Below are positions 36,643 through 49,500 of a DNA stretch of 64,000 nt, piece by piece (position 1 is the stretch's first letter; every line of letters starts with the position of its first letter). Source of the DNA: Sialis fuliginosa (taxonomy: Eukaryota; Arthropoda; Insecta; Megaloptera; Sialidae). The DNA lies in NCBI GenBank assembly GCA_961205875.1, contig OY540810.1, positions 7,936,001-8,000,000 on the forward strand, in the 5' to 3' direction. Both the position numbers and the translations under genes were made by a program. The notes beneath the pieces were generated by a model that was given only the letters and a program-made list of their open reading frames with translations, was not told where the DNA came from and searched no databases.

Positions 36643-39600
36643 AACATATCCAAATGTCAAGAATAATTAAAACCGTTATAACCGATTAACATTGACATTT
36701 GTAAAATATTTAAACATTTTACACCGAAACAAATAAAGCAATAACACGTTTTAACCTCGTACCTAAAATTGATCTTAATTATATTTCACCTCTAATGATG
36801 TATAGGTAATAACCTCAAAATACTAATAACAATAAAATTAACTGTTTTCTTTGAATACTATGTACAATCGCTTCTGTAAAAAAGCAAATACAGTTTATCA
36901 TTGTATGTACGAGTACAAATAGTAGTTCTTCACAAAGATTTATTTTCACAGGAACTACATTGGTTGTTAGATAACGGATTCTGTCATACCCGTAAAGAGA
37001 GGTGTCTATACAACATCGTTCATCACTCTCTACAGTTGAAGAGAGATAGAAATCATTGCAAAAATATCAGATATATCAGGGAAGGCTTTTATACAATGTA
37101 TTTTGCGAAAATTGTTTTAAATACATTTAGAAAAAAGTTCTGTCGGGTATTCTAAAGAATTTTATTTAATTTCTTACAGCAGCATTTCATAGAGAATTAA
37201 ATTTCTTACAAAAAAGATCCCAATTCATAGATCGAGTATTTTTAAAGATATGTTCGTTAAAACATTATCATAAAAAGTAAAATCCAATTTTTATGATAAT
37301 TTTTAAACAAACATTTCTTAAAATTTATGAATGGAGCACTTAATTCTTTACAAAATATTGCTCTGAGAAATTAAAAAAAAAAAATTCAACGAGATATTCA
37401 CACGTTAATCAAATGGGAAAAAGACTCGGTTTGCGCCGTCCACAGATTTGATCTATGATTCTGAAATTTTGGGACAATTAATTTTTGATCCAAAGCTAAA
37501 ACATAGGCCAATGGGACCGAAAAAAAAACACCCTAATATAGACCCTTGCTAATTATCGTTATACGATTTACGAATTCTAAAGCAAGCCAGACCTGATAAT
37601 AAGCATTGTAAAACCACTATTTATATTCATAACTTAAATGCAGCTTCCGATATGCAGTTCTATATCCGCTGAATGCCTGCGAAACAGAGAGAGAATGAGA
37701 AGAATGCACGACATTCTAGTAATGTTCTCTTTGTTCTCATGGATGATTTGTTATGTAACCAGTCAGTAACAAGCTATACCGCTAAACCCCAGTTATGTGA
37801 CAATCTATTAATACCAGACTCACCTACCTGTTTGTGTAAATATTTGCGGATTTGTATATTAATTTTGACCACGTCATATCAAAGCAGGATAATGTTTAAT
37901 CTGAACGTTTTATCCTCTAGCACAGCGCTGTCGCATTTAATGCGAAATTGAAATTATACCGTGTAAAAAATATTTACTTGATTGGGAAAATTTGGAATAT
38001 TCAAACCAAAATTGTAAATTCTACAAGAATAATTTTTGTGTAAGGTACATACATTTTATCTGTTTTGTTTTTTCGACTTAAAATTACTGAACCGAATTTG
38101 ATGGGGTTTTCACTGTTTTAAAGTCTTACTTTAGCCCACGCGGGTTACTTTGTGCGGTTTGATCATTGAAACACTTTTTTTTCATAATAGCCTTGACTTT
38201 ATCAGCAATACCAACTCAATAACAAAACAAACAAAATGGAATAGCAAAACCTGAAATAAACAAATTCCTTGCTGAAGAACAAAATGCTTAGAATAATAAT
38301 TAATAAATTAACACAAAATCATCCAAATCAGCATAAATTAGCAAAGCAGTAATCTTGTACTGTAAAAATTTCAGTTGGCGAACGATAAATATCCCTAAAA
38401 TTCACGAAAAAACTGACGGAAAAATTTAACATGTTTTTTTTCGTCATGAAAAATTAGACGTAAAATTGGTAATTGTAAATGCGATTTTTAAGTTCTTAAA
38501 ATTGGTGGAAAAATTTACAAGTACATTTACAGTACGCTTACCTATATTAATTATTAAAATTTAATATCCAATTACTCAAAAACCTTACGTTCAATATTAT
38601 TTTTAAAAATTAGTAAAATATATGAGCTATCCATAAATAACATATTAAAATTTTAGACTTTTATCTATACATTGCTCTAATGATCGAATAACCTTAACAT
38701 CTGCAAAAAAAAGGAAAGTTTTGTTTAATTATAAATAATATGATATTATGTTATCAAATTTGATTAGCTTATTAGAAGCAGTTATGTTTTAATATATATT
38801 TCTAAATAAATAAGACCCCCCGATGTAGATTTTAAATTACGGTTGTTTATAATAAACAAACAAACAGCTAGTTTTTTTACAGTTTTTTTTTTAACAAATC
38901 ATTCGTCTTAGGAAGCATGTGGATCACGGCTTATATTTGGCCATATGTTTTTTATTTTATTTTAATCCTAAACAGCATCCAGTAATGCGGGCAAAAAATA
39001 AAACGAGCAATTACTCTCATGAAGATTTTTGTTACATTTTAATATGAAGGCGGGACAGGATGAATTAAAAAATAGTGTACCAAATGTTCAAATATATGAT
39101 ATTAGCAATTAACATTTCAACGTTGACTTTAGTATAAAAACATGCTTGTTTATAATATCTTAATTTCAAATTTATATAGATAAATTTGGCTTAAATATTC
39201 AAATAAATGTAAGTACGTATTTGAGTTCTGTTATGCACTAATGTATTAACCCACAGACATAAAGATTACAAAATTACATAAAACAGCTCATGGCTATATA
39301 ATTTTTATTTCAATTATGATTTAACAAAAAAAAAAACTTACTGCAAAATCTTATTTGCGTTTTGAGAATTATTATAAAATAATCATCTCAGATTTTATTG
39401 GAAGTTGTACCTTATTAATCAAGCAAACTTCAAAATACTTTTTTCCAATAATAAAACTAACAAACTCATTACATAGTCCTTTTAATTCCCAATTTTTTTG
39501 TTAGTTTTATAAAAGGGATTTATTATTTAAATAATGAATATTTAATTGTGTGTTATCTTAATATATGTATAAAAACGTTGGTGGCTGGTGCGTATGTATG

Positions 39601-41979
39601 TGATCTCATCAGGCCTAAACCACTGGACGAATCGGCGCAATATTCATACCATATGTTCGTTTGGCGCTCCGATAAGTTTATCTTTTTTTGCACCTAGTTA
39701 CGAAAATGTTTATTATGTTAGTTACGTGGAAAGAAATAAGTTTACAAAAAATTGATCCGGTGGGGGACACTGGAGTTGAAGTATTTACGGAAATGTGTAT
39801 TTATGGTCACATTATTTTTAGGCAGAACAACGTTTGCCGGGTCAGCTGAAACAACAATTACAACCCTCCATACGTGATAGGGGGTGAAATATTAACTCCC
39901 TTGTGAAACTGGGACTGGTCCGCTAGTAATTTAATTTCAGATTACATACACTTATAAGTACTTATAGATGTCCATAAAGTCTCTTCTAGTTTTTTTTTTG
40001 AAAAAATAATTGAATAACATAATTTTTGATTTTTTTGAAAACTAGCGAAAATAGAGCTAAATGAAAATTTTCTAAGGAAGCTTCTTTTTCTGAATTACGA
40101 AATTTTCAATATATTTTTCAAAAAAATGTTACAAACATTAATATTTTTCATTTTTTTAATGGTCGTGGCTCGTGACCCCTTTTTACCTATATATGATAGT
40201 AACAAAGTTGCATACAATTTAAAATTCACGTTAATAAAAAGTCATTTCATATTACAATTCTTAGTGCCCCATTAAATGGTATAAAATTTCTAAATATTTC
40301 AGTTCACTTTCAAAATATTTTAAAATTCACTATTAATAAAGGCTTAATTATTAAAAGTGTAATGTTATACCAATTACATATAAATCATTAAATAAACTTT
40401 AATTTACATCACATAACGTACAAGTGCATACATGTAAGTTTGTTTAAAACTTTAAATTAGGAAACAAAATAGGGGATATTTTTGTAAAGTCTGTGAAACC
40501 ATACAAAAGCACGTACATATGTGTACATATGTGCATTTAGACGTTACTCAGACTTAATCCACTCGTATACAAATAAACAAACCCCTCGATACCAGATACG
40601 GGTGCAGACATCATCCCTTACTGCATGTCTAAAGAAACATAAGGTAGATAAGAATAGAGGGGTTATAAAGTTGTCACAGCATTCTATCTAGCGCTTAAAC
40701 TAAAAAAAAATCGAGTTTACTCATAACTAGAAATTAGTTTATTTTTTTCAAGGGGGCTGACCTAAATTAGTTAACATTTATATAGCTTAAAGTAATTATG
40801 TGTTTTTAAGCTTTCTCACAATGAAAGTCCCATTAAAATTGGTTTAGTAGTTTTCATGCCAAATCAAAACAAAAAAAAAACTATCGAAATTACCTAAAAA
40901 CAATGTTTGACTCAAAAATTACAAAATATTTTAACTGTACATTCAAAACCTACAGATTCATATATTTGATACCTAAATCTGATAGAATATTTAATATTAA
41001 ATGATAAATAAGAGCACTATATCTATATAGATAGAAAATAAAAATAATAACTGTATGTAGGTATGTATATAATTTAACAAAATTAAATACACCCACAAAC
41101 TTTGCATTCAGTTTTGTGATAGTTAAGCACTCAGGTTGATTTTATGCCGTAATAATAACCTATATAATTATTTCGGTGTGTTGTAATGTGTACAGGTAAG
41201 CTCAAGATTTGATTGTTTATTTATATCCACTATGTTTATTTACTTCGTATAAGTTCGGTAAGATTCGGGTTATATCGTATTATGTTACTATAACAGCTGA
41301 TTATTGTTGATGGGATTCTTAATGTTAGTTACTGGTTTATATATTATTTATCTTCATTAACAAAATCAAGGTACCTGTAAACGCAATATTCCATCCTCGT
41401 CGTAGACCACCAGGTAGCAAATATAAATATAAAATAAATCATATTCAAATTATTACCCCGTCCCCCTTTGATAAAAATTTTCACATGATGCAAAAACATT
41501 GCTGGATCATAGAATTAAAATGTTATTTCAATGTAATTGTGAATTATTAGAGAGTAAAATTAATTTTTTTAAATTTTTTATTAATTATCTACATAATAAT
41601 AGGGAAAATTATTAGTTTTTTTTTATTATGTTGAACAGAACAGGCCTTTGCAAATCTTATGTCCCACCCCTATCATTTGATCGAGTTATTTATTAAAAAT
41701 ACTTTTGGCTACTCTAATAATTTTTTCAATTAAAAATAAAAATAAAATACATTTTTTTTATTTTAAACGATACAATTTTTTAACAGAAAACAACGGTAAA
41801 CATCAAAGTATATCTTAGTCTTAAATAATATGAATGATTTTTATATAAATATTTGCTTTTTTTAATCCTTAATTTGGAAATTGTACTTTAAAAAAATCTC
41901 GGTAGGAATTAATTTTTTTAAGAAATAATATTTCTTCCATTTATTCGTACGTAATAAACAAAGACATTTTAAAATATGA
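36643..41979. other. largest poorly annotated stretch
   Basis: Over 5 kb with only the Helitron-like fragment at 39557 recognised. Frames at 36901 (84 codons) and 37673 (92 codons) have ordinary composition but no domain and no good flanking splice sites. AT-rich throughout, with many A and T runs. Confidence 0.5.
39557..39856. mobile_element. Helitron-like fragment, decayed 3' end
   Basis: Tcatcaggcctaaaccactg, gacgaatcggcgcaatattc and the terminal gtttgccgggtcagctga fit the same type of insect repeat, with the expected CTAGT changed to CTGAA. Right after it (39862-39895) comes acaattacaaccctccatac and gtgatagggggtg, a relative of a segment inside the 25957 palindrome. Confidence 0.45.
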
Positions 41980-42243
41980 TGCTATATGTTTAGACCAAAT
42001 TGGCAAAACAGCAACACAGTGTTTTTTTTTACAAAATAGCAACAAGGTGTTTAAAAAATACCGTGTTTCTCTTTTGTCTTTTTGGTCTAAACATGGCATA
42101 ACGAATCTTATGCCGTGTTTAGACTGAAAAAACAAAACAGCAATATCGTGTCTTTTTGACAAAAGTGCAATAAATTTTATACATTTTTAAATACGAAGTG
42201 TTTTAAAACACCGTATTGCTTTTTTTTGTCTAAATACGGCATT
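41980..42243. mobile_element. two tandem TIR MITEs, GCCGTGTTTAGAC ends
   Basis: Copy one (41980-42100) runs from GCTATATGTTTAGACC to GGTCTAAACATGGCATA. Copy two (42110-42243) runs from TATGCCGTGTTTAGAC to GTCTAAATACGGCATTA. Both contain aaaacagcaa near the left and gtgttt-aaaa-taccgt near the right. The nine-base spacer ACGAATCTT is not repeated outside. The 73-codon minus frame here is an artefact. Confidence 0.6.
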
Positions 42244-42339
42244 ATATATTTTATTTAAAAATAAGTATCATATAGTAAATTTTTACTTATAATTGATAAT
42301 AAAAAACGAGTTTTTCGAATAGATTTATAATTAAATTTA

Positions 42340-42436
42340 ATATCGTTTCGGTGTTGTCTCGCTTAAATTTCAAACTGTCTCGTCTCGTTCAAATATAAAC
42401 CAATTTCTTTTCGAAATCAAGAAAAGTCTCTCGGCG
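42340..42436. mobile_element. right-end fragment of the GAGACGAGAC hAT-like family
   Basis: The stretch contains gttgtctcgc, actgtctcgtctcgttc and ctcggcgtgcatctcta, which matches the right terminal region of the family at 17429 and 54093. No left end was recognised upstream. It ends about 300 bases before the candidate gene start and is followed by a GC-rich stretch (42440-42510). Confidence 0.4.
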
Positions 42437-42679
42437 TGCATCTCTACCCGCTCCTCTTGGTCTGGCGCCCCGAGCGGTCGCTCAGCCTCCCCTCCCCCTT
42501 CCCTGTAAAGCTGGTACTGATGTCGGGCATGACTCTATTACACCGTTTAGATTAACATCACAACATATTTCCAGAATAAAAATTCACATGCAAACTGCTA
42601 ATCATAAAGAAACCCGCGATTAATCGCACGCACAAACATATCGGTAATGCACTTGACCCCGCGAGTCATATCAACAATC

Positions 42680-42745
42680 CCACCTCTTATCTTACATGTG
42701 TGTTTGTGTGTGAGTGTCCGAACCCGCAGACAGCTGTACGTCAGT
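42680..42745 (+). promoter_or_regulatory. candidate TATA-less promoter with initiator
   Basis: The sequence TCAGTT at 42741-42746 matches the arthropod initiator consensus TCAKTY, which would put the start base A at 42743. No TATA box is visible about 30 bases upstream. The local sequence is clearly more GC- and CpG-rich than the surrounding AT-rich DNA, and it leads into a stretch without ATG that ends in a strong splice donor. These signs fit the start of a 5' untranslated exon. Which gene it serves is inferred only from orientation and position upstream of the coding exons at 53.8-61.8 kb. No downstream promoter element was found at the usual spacing. Confidence 0.4.
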
Positions 42746-42861
42746 TAGCCAGCCGCAGCGAACGAGCACGCGGTGTCTGAAACGCACCATCTCAGACGGT
42801 TATCTCGGAGTTTTGTGTGTGATCGTTTAACCACGTTTTGTGCAAGTGTTTGTGTGTAGTG
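42743..42861 (+). other. candidate non-coding first exon (5' UTR)
   Basis: These 119 bases run from a good initiator to a near-consensus donor (TAGTG followed by GTGAGT, the GT at 42862). They contain no ATG and are GC-rich for this window. That is what a 5' leader exon looks like. It is the only plausible leader on the + strand upstream of the start codon at 53829, so I propose it as exon 1 of that gene, with a first intron of about 11 kb. It could instead belong to another transcript, and the acceptor of the next exon upstream of 53829 was not resolved. Confidence 0.4.
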
Positions 42862-42867
42862 GTGAGT

Positions 42868-42882
42868 GGGTGGGTGGGTGGG
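42868..42882 (+). promoter_or_regulatory. G-quadruplex motif at the start of intron 1
   Basis: Four runs of three G separated by single T (GGGTGGGTGGGTGGG) begin four bases after the GTGAGT donor hexamer. Short one-base loops of this kind are known to form very stable parallel quadruplexes. The motif lies on the coding strand, so it would be present in the nascent RNA next to the 5' splice site. A role in transcription or splicing is inference. Confidence 0.5.
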
Positions 42883-43040
42883 TGCGCTTGTGGTTGTCAG
42901 GTGTTTGATATTTCAAAGACGTTTTTGATTTTTAAACTTAATAAATGTTACTGTATATCATCTTCACGCGCGGTTTATTTTTTTTCTCTTAATATGTTAT
43001 ATTAATAACTTCTTACATTTTTTTTTTATATAAATATGTA

Positions 43041-43130
43041 CAGTAATTCCTCCATTTACGCGGTTATTTGGTTCCATGAAAACAACGCGTAAAAGTTTTC
43101 TACCTTTCCGCGTAAATAGAGAGATAACTG
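43041..43130. mobile_element. 90-bp Tigger-like MITE
   Basis: CAGTAATTCCTCCATTTACG and the mirror ending AACTG are flanked by TA at 43039-43040 and 43131-43132. CAGT termini, TA duplication and the ttacgcggttat-type sequence fit pogo/Tigger-related MITEs. Located about 180 bases past the candidate first donor. Confidence 0.65.
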
Positions 43131-44262
43131 TATTTGAAATTAATTAATCTACACTGAAAAAAATAGTTGATTTTATTTACCTATCATAATGGTCAAATAC
43201 AAGCCACCAAAAAAATTGCTCAAGTTAACTAAATCTATTTGTAAATTGAAACAAATATTAGATTGAGTTAACCCAATATTTTTTCTAGTGTGTTTTTAAT
43301 AAACAAATATTCAATGGTTAATGATTCTTTACTTATCAACATGGTTCAGTTTTTACCTAAGGATAGTTATTACCAATTACTAATTTTAGTTGTTGTCTCT
43401 CCCTTCACTAAACAATCGTAAGTTACAAACGAAAGAATGTGGAGACGAGTTATTTGTAAACGTTATATAATAATCGCAAAAACACTTCCCTAGTGAGAGT
43501 TATTCATAATTTTAATTCAATATTTAGTTACGATTTTTACAAGTGAAATTAGTTGTTTAACTAAGCAAAGAATGTTAGATACATATCTTATATTATATAT
43601 TAGAAACATTTCTTAGTATTTTGAGCCAAATATTTTCAACTAAATATATTTGTTAGTTTTAATTAAATTTGTTTTTTCAGTGTATTTGAGTAAGTTAGAA
43701 GCCAAAAAGACTAACTCCACAAATGTTTTTTTTAATAAGGAATCCCTTCTTCTTAAGAGAAGGATTTGTGCATACCTACGCACATGGTTAAGAATTTTGT
43801 GGTCGCTTATTTGATATTAAATTCATGAAATATTTTTTAATTTGCATATCAATACAATTAGTATTACTTTACTAATTAAAAAATAATCTGATACAATAAT
43901 TCGAGAATCAACGAAATGTAAAGTTAGTTATTTTGGATTCTGAACAACTGTGCAACGAGTACATACATACAAATATATATTTATATATAGTTTCTACAGT
44001 TTCTTTTCATTTGATTTTTATAGAAACGATCAATGTTTCGCTGAATTGTAGAAATTATAATGAATATTCGCATTGCAAAATGCAATGACCTGATTTATTA
44101 GCTTCGTTCAAATTATATATAAGATGATTTGCATCGTAACTGTCCCTTAAATTGACCTAAATATCCGAATAAAAACTGTATACCGAGTCTATAGAGAAGT
44201 TAACTGCAATTGAACATGTGTATTCTTACTGTATTATAATAGACTCTTGATGAAAACTAATA

Positions 44263-44812
44263 TAAGGTACTGGTACCAGTCTTGGATATGACCCCAGTAA
44301 TGGCTATTTTTTAATTAAATGTACTGAATTAGAAATATTTGTTGACATTTGATTACTACCATTTCTGAATATTAATCTATGTATATACATTTAATTTAAC
44401 TGTCTTACAGTGTGATTTGATGGCAATCGGCCAATATGTGTCAAAATGGTGGACATTTAAACTGATTATTAGTATAATTTATTTATTAATTATTATATTA
44501 TCATAGCAACTGCTTTACATTGTTTCAAATACATATTTATCATTTTTTAATCATTAGCAAGTGTCCATCACTGCGTGCTCATTACTGGTTTTATTTTATC
44601 CATTACTGAAGAAAAAACATAAACAAAATAAAAGGCTATAATTTAAAAAACAAACTATATTTGCGAACTTTGGTAATTAAATTAATTAAATAAAGAGTTA
44701 CTTGTTTTATTAGTAACATGAGTTCCTGAGAATTACAAAAAAAAGAAGCCTGTCAATCACAAAAACAGTAAAACTTGCTCTTATAGCGGCCATAACTGGT
44801 GCCAGTACCTTA
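44263..44812. mobile_element. TA-flanked MITE with TAAGGTACTGGYACCAGT ends
   Basis: TAAGGTACTGGTACCAGT at the left and its mirror with one change at the right (44795-44812) enclose 550 bases. TA flanks both sides. Internal blocks (ttaattaaatgtactgaattag, ctgtcttacagtgtgatttg, cagtaatg/cattactg) recur in the copies at 7127 (opposite orientation) and 21151. It lies in the proposed first intron. Confidence 0.7.
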
Positions 44813-45344
44813 TATATAAAGTGAAGCACATGTTCAAGGGCTTACTTTGAAATGATAAAGGATATATTTTTCTTGGCTCATTTCCTTCCGTACGGTCTAA
44901 ATATTTGTTTTCTTTCGATTCATTAAATAACTCTTTGATCTACAAACAATAGGAAAATATTATGTAGTGTTCACCCAGAAACAAAAGAAAAATTACCTCG
45001 CATTTTTAAATAATCGCTTGGATGTTTTAGACAATGCCAAATTACAGCATTATGTTATAACAATACTTCACCTTATTATTTGGTATATAAATACGTATAT
45101 GCCTAGATTGTAATTATCTCGTTTTATCCGAACTGTTATGCTAGTGTGTACAAAAATAATATAGGTATTGTCGTAAACACGACTTTTGTTTTTAGTGTTA
45201 TGAAACAAAAACTGCATTTCCCAATTTTTTGTTATAAATAAGTATAACACATGTGATGATGATTGTGCAATATTTTAAATAAAAATAATAAACCTTTATT
45301 AAGATAGAATACGGTATTCTTGTCGTATGTGGTCTATCGTTGTT

Positions 45345-45954
45345 TATCTGTATATATACAGAGAGAAGTTATGAGTGACTGACTCATCAACGTACAGCCC
45401 TAATTTTATGCGTATGTTCTTTTAATTACGTAAGCATGCTCTAATGTTGGGTATTATAAACGAGCTAACAAAATTTGCTAAAATGAGGTTTCAAACCTAT
45501 CTGACAGTTCTCTTGAAGTTTTATGTGTTTGACAATTTTCGCGCACGCGTGGTATGTAAACACCAACGGTATTAAAACAATGACGATATTATGAAAATTA
45601 TTTTGTACGGTCGGACTCGCCAACTGTGTTACAATAAGTTGAAGTATCACTGCTCTAAATTCCATAACTAATCCATAGATACTATCACAGAATTAATACC
45701 CCATTTGAAAGTGTTAACAAATTTGTTAGCTCCTTTATTATACCGAACATAAGAAGACATTTTTCGAAATTCAGCTTCTACGGAGAAGGGGGGGTAAATT
45801 ATATTGTAAACATGAATTTCAGGCAAAATGTATCGTGATTTTTCAACCCTGATTCTTGACGAACATAAATGGTATTAGATATTATAAATTATATAAGTAC
45901 ATGTTCATAAAAACGAATAGAACGCAGGCGAAGCTGCGAACGAGCAGCTAATAT
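45345..45954. mobile_element. Helitron-like fragment
   Basis: Agagaagttatgagtgactg and actcatcaacgtacagcc at the left, and aggcgaagctgcgaacgagc followed by AGCTAAT at the right, resemble non-autonomous insect Helitron-like sequences that end in CTRR before T. A MITE (45459-45734) is nested inside. The left end and the terminal hairpin were not defined. Confidence 0.4.
45459..45734. mobile_element. MITE, GAGCTAACAAA family, nested in a Helitron-like element
   Basis: GAGCTAACAAAATTTG and CAAATTTGTTAGCTC are inverted ends. Blocks tgacagtt, ttaaaacaatgacgatatta and atccatagatactatcacag recur at 27379-27600 and 56689-56870; the start of the window (1-60) holds a piece of another copy. Confidence 0.6.
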
Positions 45955-46317
45955 GTAATATTGCGACAATCAATCTCCGGTGGTGAAGCTGGAAGTTATT
46001 TTATGTAAACGGAGACTCAATCTCCGGTGAGTCGCATACAACATGATTACTTCAAGTAAACTATATTATCTAAAGATTGAATTTTCCTGGCTTCGGAGTA
46101 TAAATTACGATTTCTTATTTTACAGTATCCTGAATAAATTTATTACATTACCAGCTATGCTCGCGTGAACTACGGAATTATTGTTTAGGATTTAAAAAAA
46201 ATACATAGTTGAATTAAGTACAAACACGATTAGTTATTATTGTAATAATTTATGATTATTAATCTTTTTGTCATATATGAGGATAAAATTAAATTATAAT
46301 AACAAAAAATTATTATT

Positions 46318-46501
46318 ATAAATGCGAAATGAACTCTCTTTTAATAACTAAATCGCTAAACCGATATTGATGAAATTTGGCAGGGAGTTAAATTTACATC
46401 CTGAAGAAGGACATAGGCTACTTACAATTAGTATCCCAAAAATTGGTTAGATTAAAAAAAAAACAAATTCCACGAGGATGAAGTCGCGGGTAACAGCTAG
46501 T
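46318..46501. mobile_element. Helitron-like 3' region ending CTAG|T
   Basis: Aaatcgctaaaccgatattg, atgaaatttggcagggagtt, cctgaagaaggacataggct and tgaagtcgcgggtaacagct followed by AGT are a familiar insect repeat consensus with a CTAG-T end. No helicase gene is nearby, so this is a non-autonomous tail. Confidence 0.5.
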
Positions 46502-49500
46502 ATTCTATATACATATGTAGTAAGTGTATAAAAAAGTATAAGTTATAGTATGTCACTAAACAAGAGATATTTATTTTTTATCTACCCGATATATTTATCT
46601 AACAGTAGGGTTCAAATACTACAAATGCAAACATAGAATAAAACATTTTTTCGGAATTCAATCAGTTACCTTTTTATCAGTTTACACTATTAGTCATTTT
46701 ATTAGAACACGCAGTACAAAAATACAATTAAGTACATATTTATTTTTGTCATAAATGTGTAATGTTATTTAATTTTTTCTGAAAATGTATTCATATCAAA
46801 ATATAATTTCTATTAAAAACGTACGTATGGGGAAATACATTAATATTTAACCTATTTTGTAAGTGTTTTAAATTTGATTAAATTGATTTATATCAATTTA
46901 AATTTTATATCCATGTATAATACTTTAGAAATTATAATAGTAGATAACACATAATTTACAATTATATTTGTTTGGTCATTTACTGTAAATTGAGCGATAC
47001 AAAAGATATCAGTTCGTTATGAATTAAAATGTTAACGAAAACTAGGTTTTGAATTTCATTAGTAGATTTGTACGTTGTTTAAAATTTAAATAAGCCATTA
47101 TCAGTCTTATCAAATATATTTTTAATACCCACATATAGTATAACATTTAAAATGTGCATTTTTAATATATAAAAACATACCGAAGTTGAGATTAGAGCAG
47201 TGGCGTAACAAGGAATTTTTTTTTGAGGGGGGGGGGGATAAACTTGAAATAAAAAGCTCAAGTCAATTTTTTTCTCTGCAGTGTTTGATAATTTTATTAT
47301 TGAAAGTTGAAATACGTTTTTTTGCTCTTCAATGTATAAAAAGACTAAATTTTAGCTTTTTCTAATTACAGTGCTTCCGAATACACAAATGACTAGGGAG
47401 GGGGCTTATTTGGTGATATATACCCGACATGATTAATTAATTTTTATATCTGTTTAAATCTGAGTTAATTTTTTTAAATATATACATATTAATGTTCCTT
47501 GCCCTAATAATTCTTGAGCATTTTCTTATAATACCAACATGCGTTACCTTTATGTATAAAAAATTAAAAATTCTGCAACATAGTATTACATTTAAGTATA
47601 ATAATAAAATATACCTAATATTAATAGTAAAATAACTAACAAGTTTTATTCTATACGCATTAGAAATTCTTGCAATTCAATTTTGTATGAGTATACGCTT
47701 TCACACAATTGTAGAATTTATAGAATAATGTTTTATAGAGAATTAATTAGTTTTAACGACATATTGTGTGTGATGTGTTAGTGTTAATGAGTTTTTTTTA
47801 TTTTTTATATAGAACTTACATTTCCTGAAACATATTGGACGAAGATAGTACACTTTGTTTTAAATACATTGTATTTTATGTTTTCTAAACTATGCTTTAT
47901 ATAAAATAATCATTAGGATTTTGGTTTGATTTTATACAACGATTTTTGTATTAGTATTGCTCAAATATATTAGAAATAAAAATTATTAGAAAATATTTTA
48001 TAAATTATATTTTATATGTATGTCAGTTACATCATATTTATAATTAATATTTTTATTATTATTATTATTATTTGCGTTGTGAAATCTATGTAATAATTAA
48101 TTATTAGATTCATAAATTCATTAGTGCAGCATATAAGATTACTTACTTTTTAATGTTTGAGATTTAATAAAAACTATACAAAGGAAAGAACCTATATATT
48201 TTTTTAAACTATAAAAAATGCCTACGTATACAGTAAATTCTGTGTTATTAAAATTGTTGAATTGTGGTCGATTTAAGTAAATCAAATAACTAATAAATAC
48301 ATATATAATATATATAGAAAACAATTTGTGGTTATAAATAATATAATAATTTCCAGTATTGTAACCGCTGAATTTATTAATTTTTTTCTACATTTTGAAA
48401 CGTTTAAAAATGCATAATAAAGTTTTGTGGCTCTTGAACGGTTCTTTTAGTTAGATAATTAAGATTTTAGCGGTTTTTATAAAATAGTCACATTTGTTGC
48501 TCTACTTCCAAAAAATCAATTCACTTAGGTATTACCTAGATACTTATACTGAATTACCTTTCAATGAACAAAAAATATCTATTTAATATTTCCTTTAGTT
48601 AATGCGTTATTAGATTAACAATAAAACGTAAGTAGACCAAGTTTTGCTCTTTTTCTGTTGAGAAATATAGACATGTATTAAGTTACATTTAGTAATGTAA
48701 ATTTATTTATGAAAGAAAGTATTTGAAAGGAAAAAGAAATTATACTTTTATATATTTTAACTGTAAGTGTTGTGATTTTTTATATTTTTATTTAATAAAA
48801 GAGAGCAGGTGACTGTCACCGATATTTCCTCAATCGTTTCATTTTGTGTCAGACCTATATTTAATGCCTCAGTCAGTAGGATATGATGCATTTTTGTAAG
48901 ATAACTTTTTTACGTGGGTACATATCGAAATAAGTACATATTCATGATGTATATATTGAGAGCGTTTATTCATTACTTAAGGATGATTTTTATAGTTTTT
49001 GACCCCCCTTCACACTGTGTGTTCGTAAGATTTTGACGATCCCTTTTTTACGTAAATTTTCTTATTTTTTATTTAACTATATACCTACAGGGTGGTCTAT
49101 TTAAATTGAGAAGAAAATATCCCGAAAACTAAGGTTTTTCAGGGAAAATGTTAAGTAAAAAAGTTTCAGAGTTAGGAAGGGAAAAACCAATGGTTAATCA
49201 AGCTACATATATAAGCTAGAAACTTGAAATTTTTACTGAACATGTAAAATAAAGCCCTCTAGACAATATTGAGACGATACTTTTCTAAACCCAGTCTCGT
49301 CCTGGTTAGGACTACCTTTATGATATTACATATATATATTATATGTATTAATTTTGAATGAATAATTTTCAGTAAGATATATTTTAGGTTATGGACTTCA
49401 ATTTGAGTAATTTTTATCTTTTATTAATGTCAATATCAGAATCAGATTTCCTTGCTGTACCGACTTGATAAAAATGACTCATCATATCATTTGCATAGTA

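Noticed and set aside
41980..42243. CRISPR-like alternation of repeats and spacers
   Set aside because: The repeated units are inverted ends of two MITEs, and the genome is eukaryotic.
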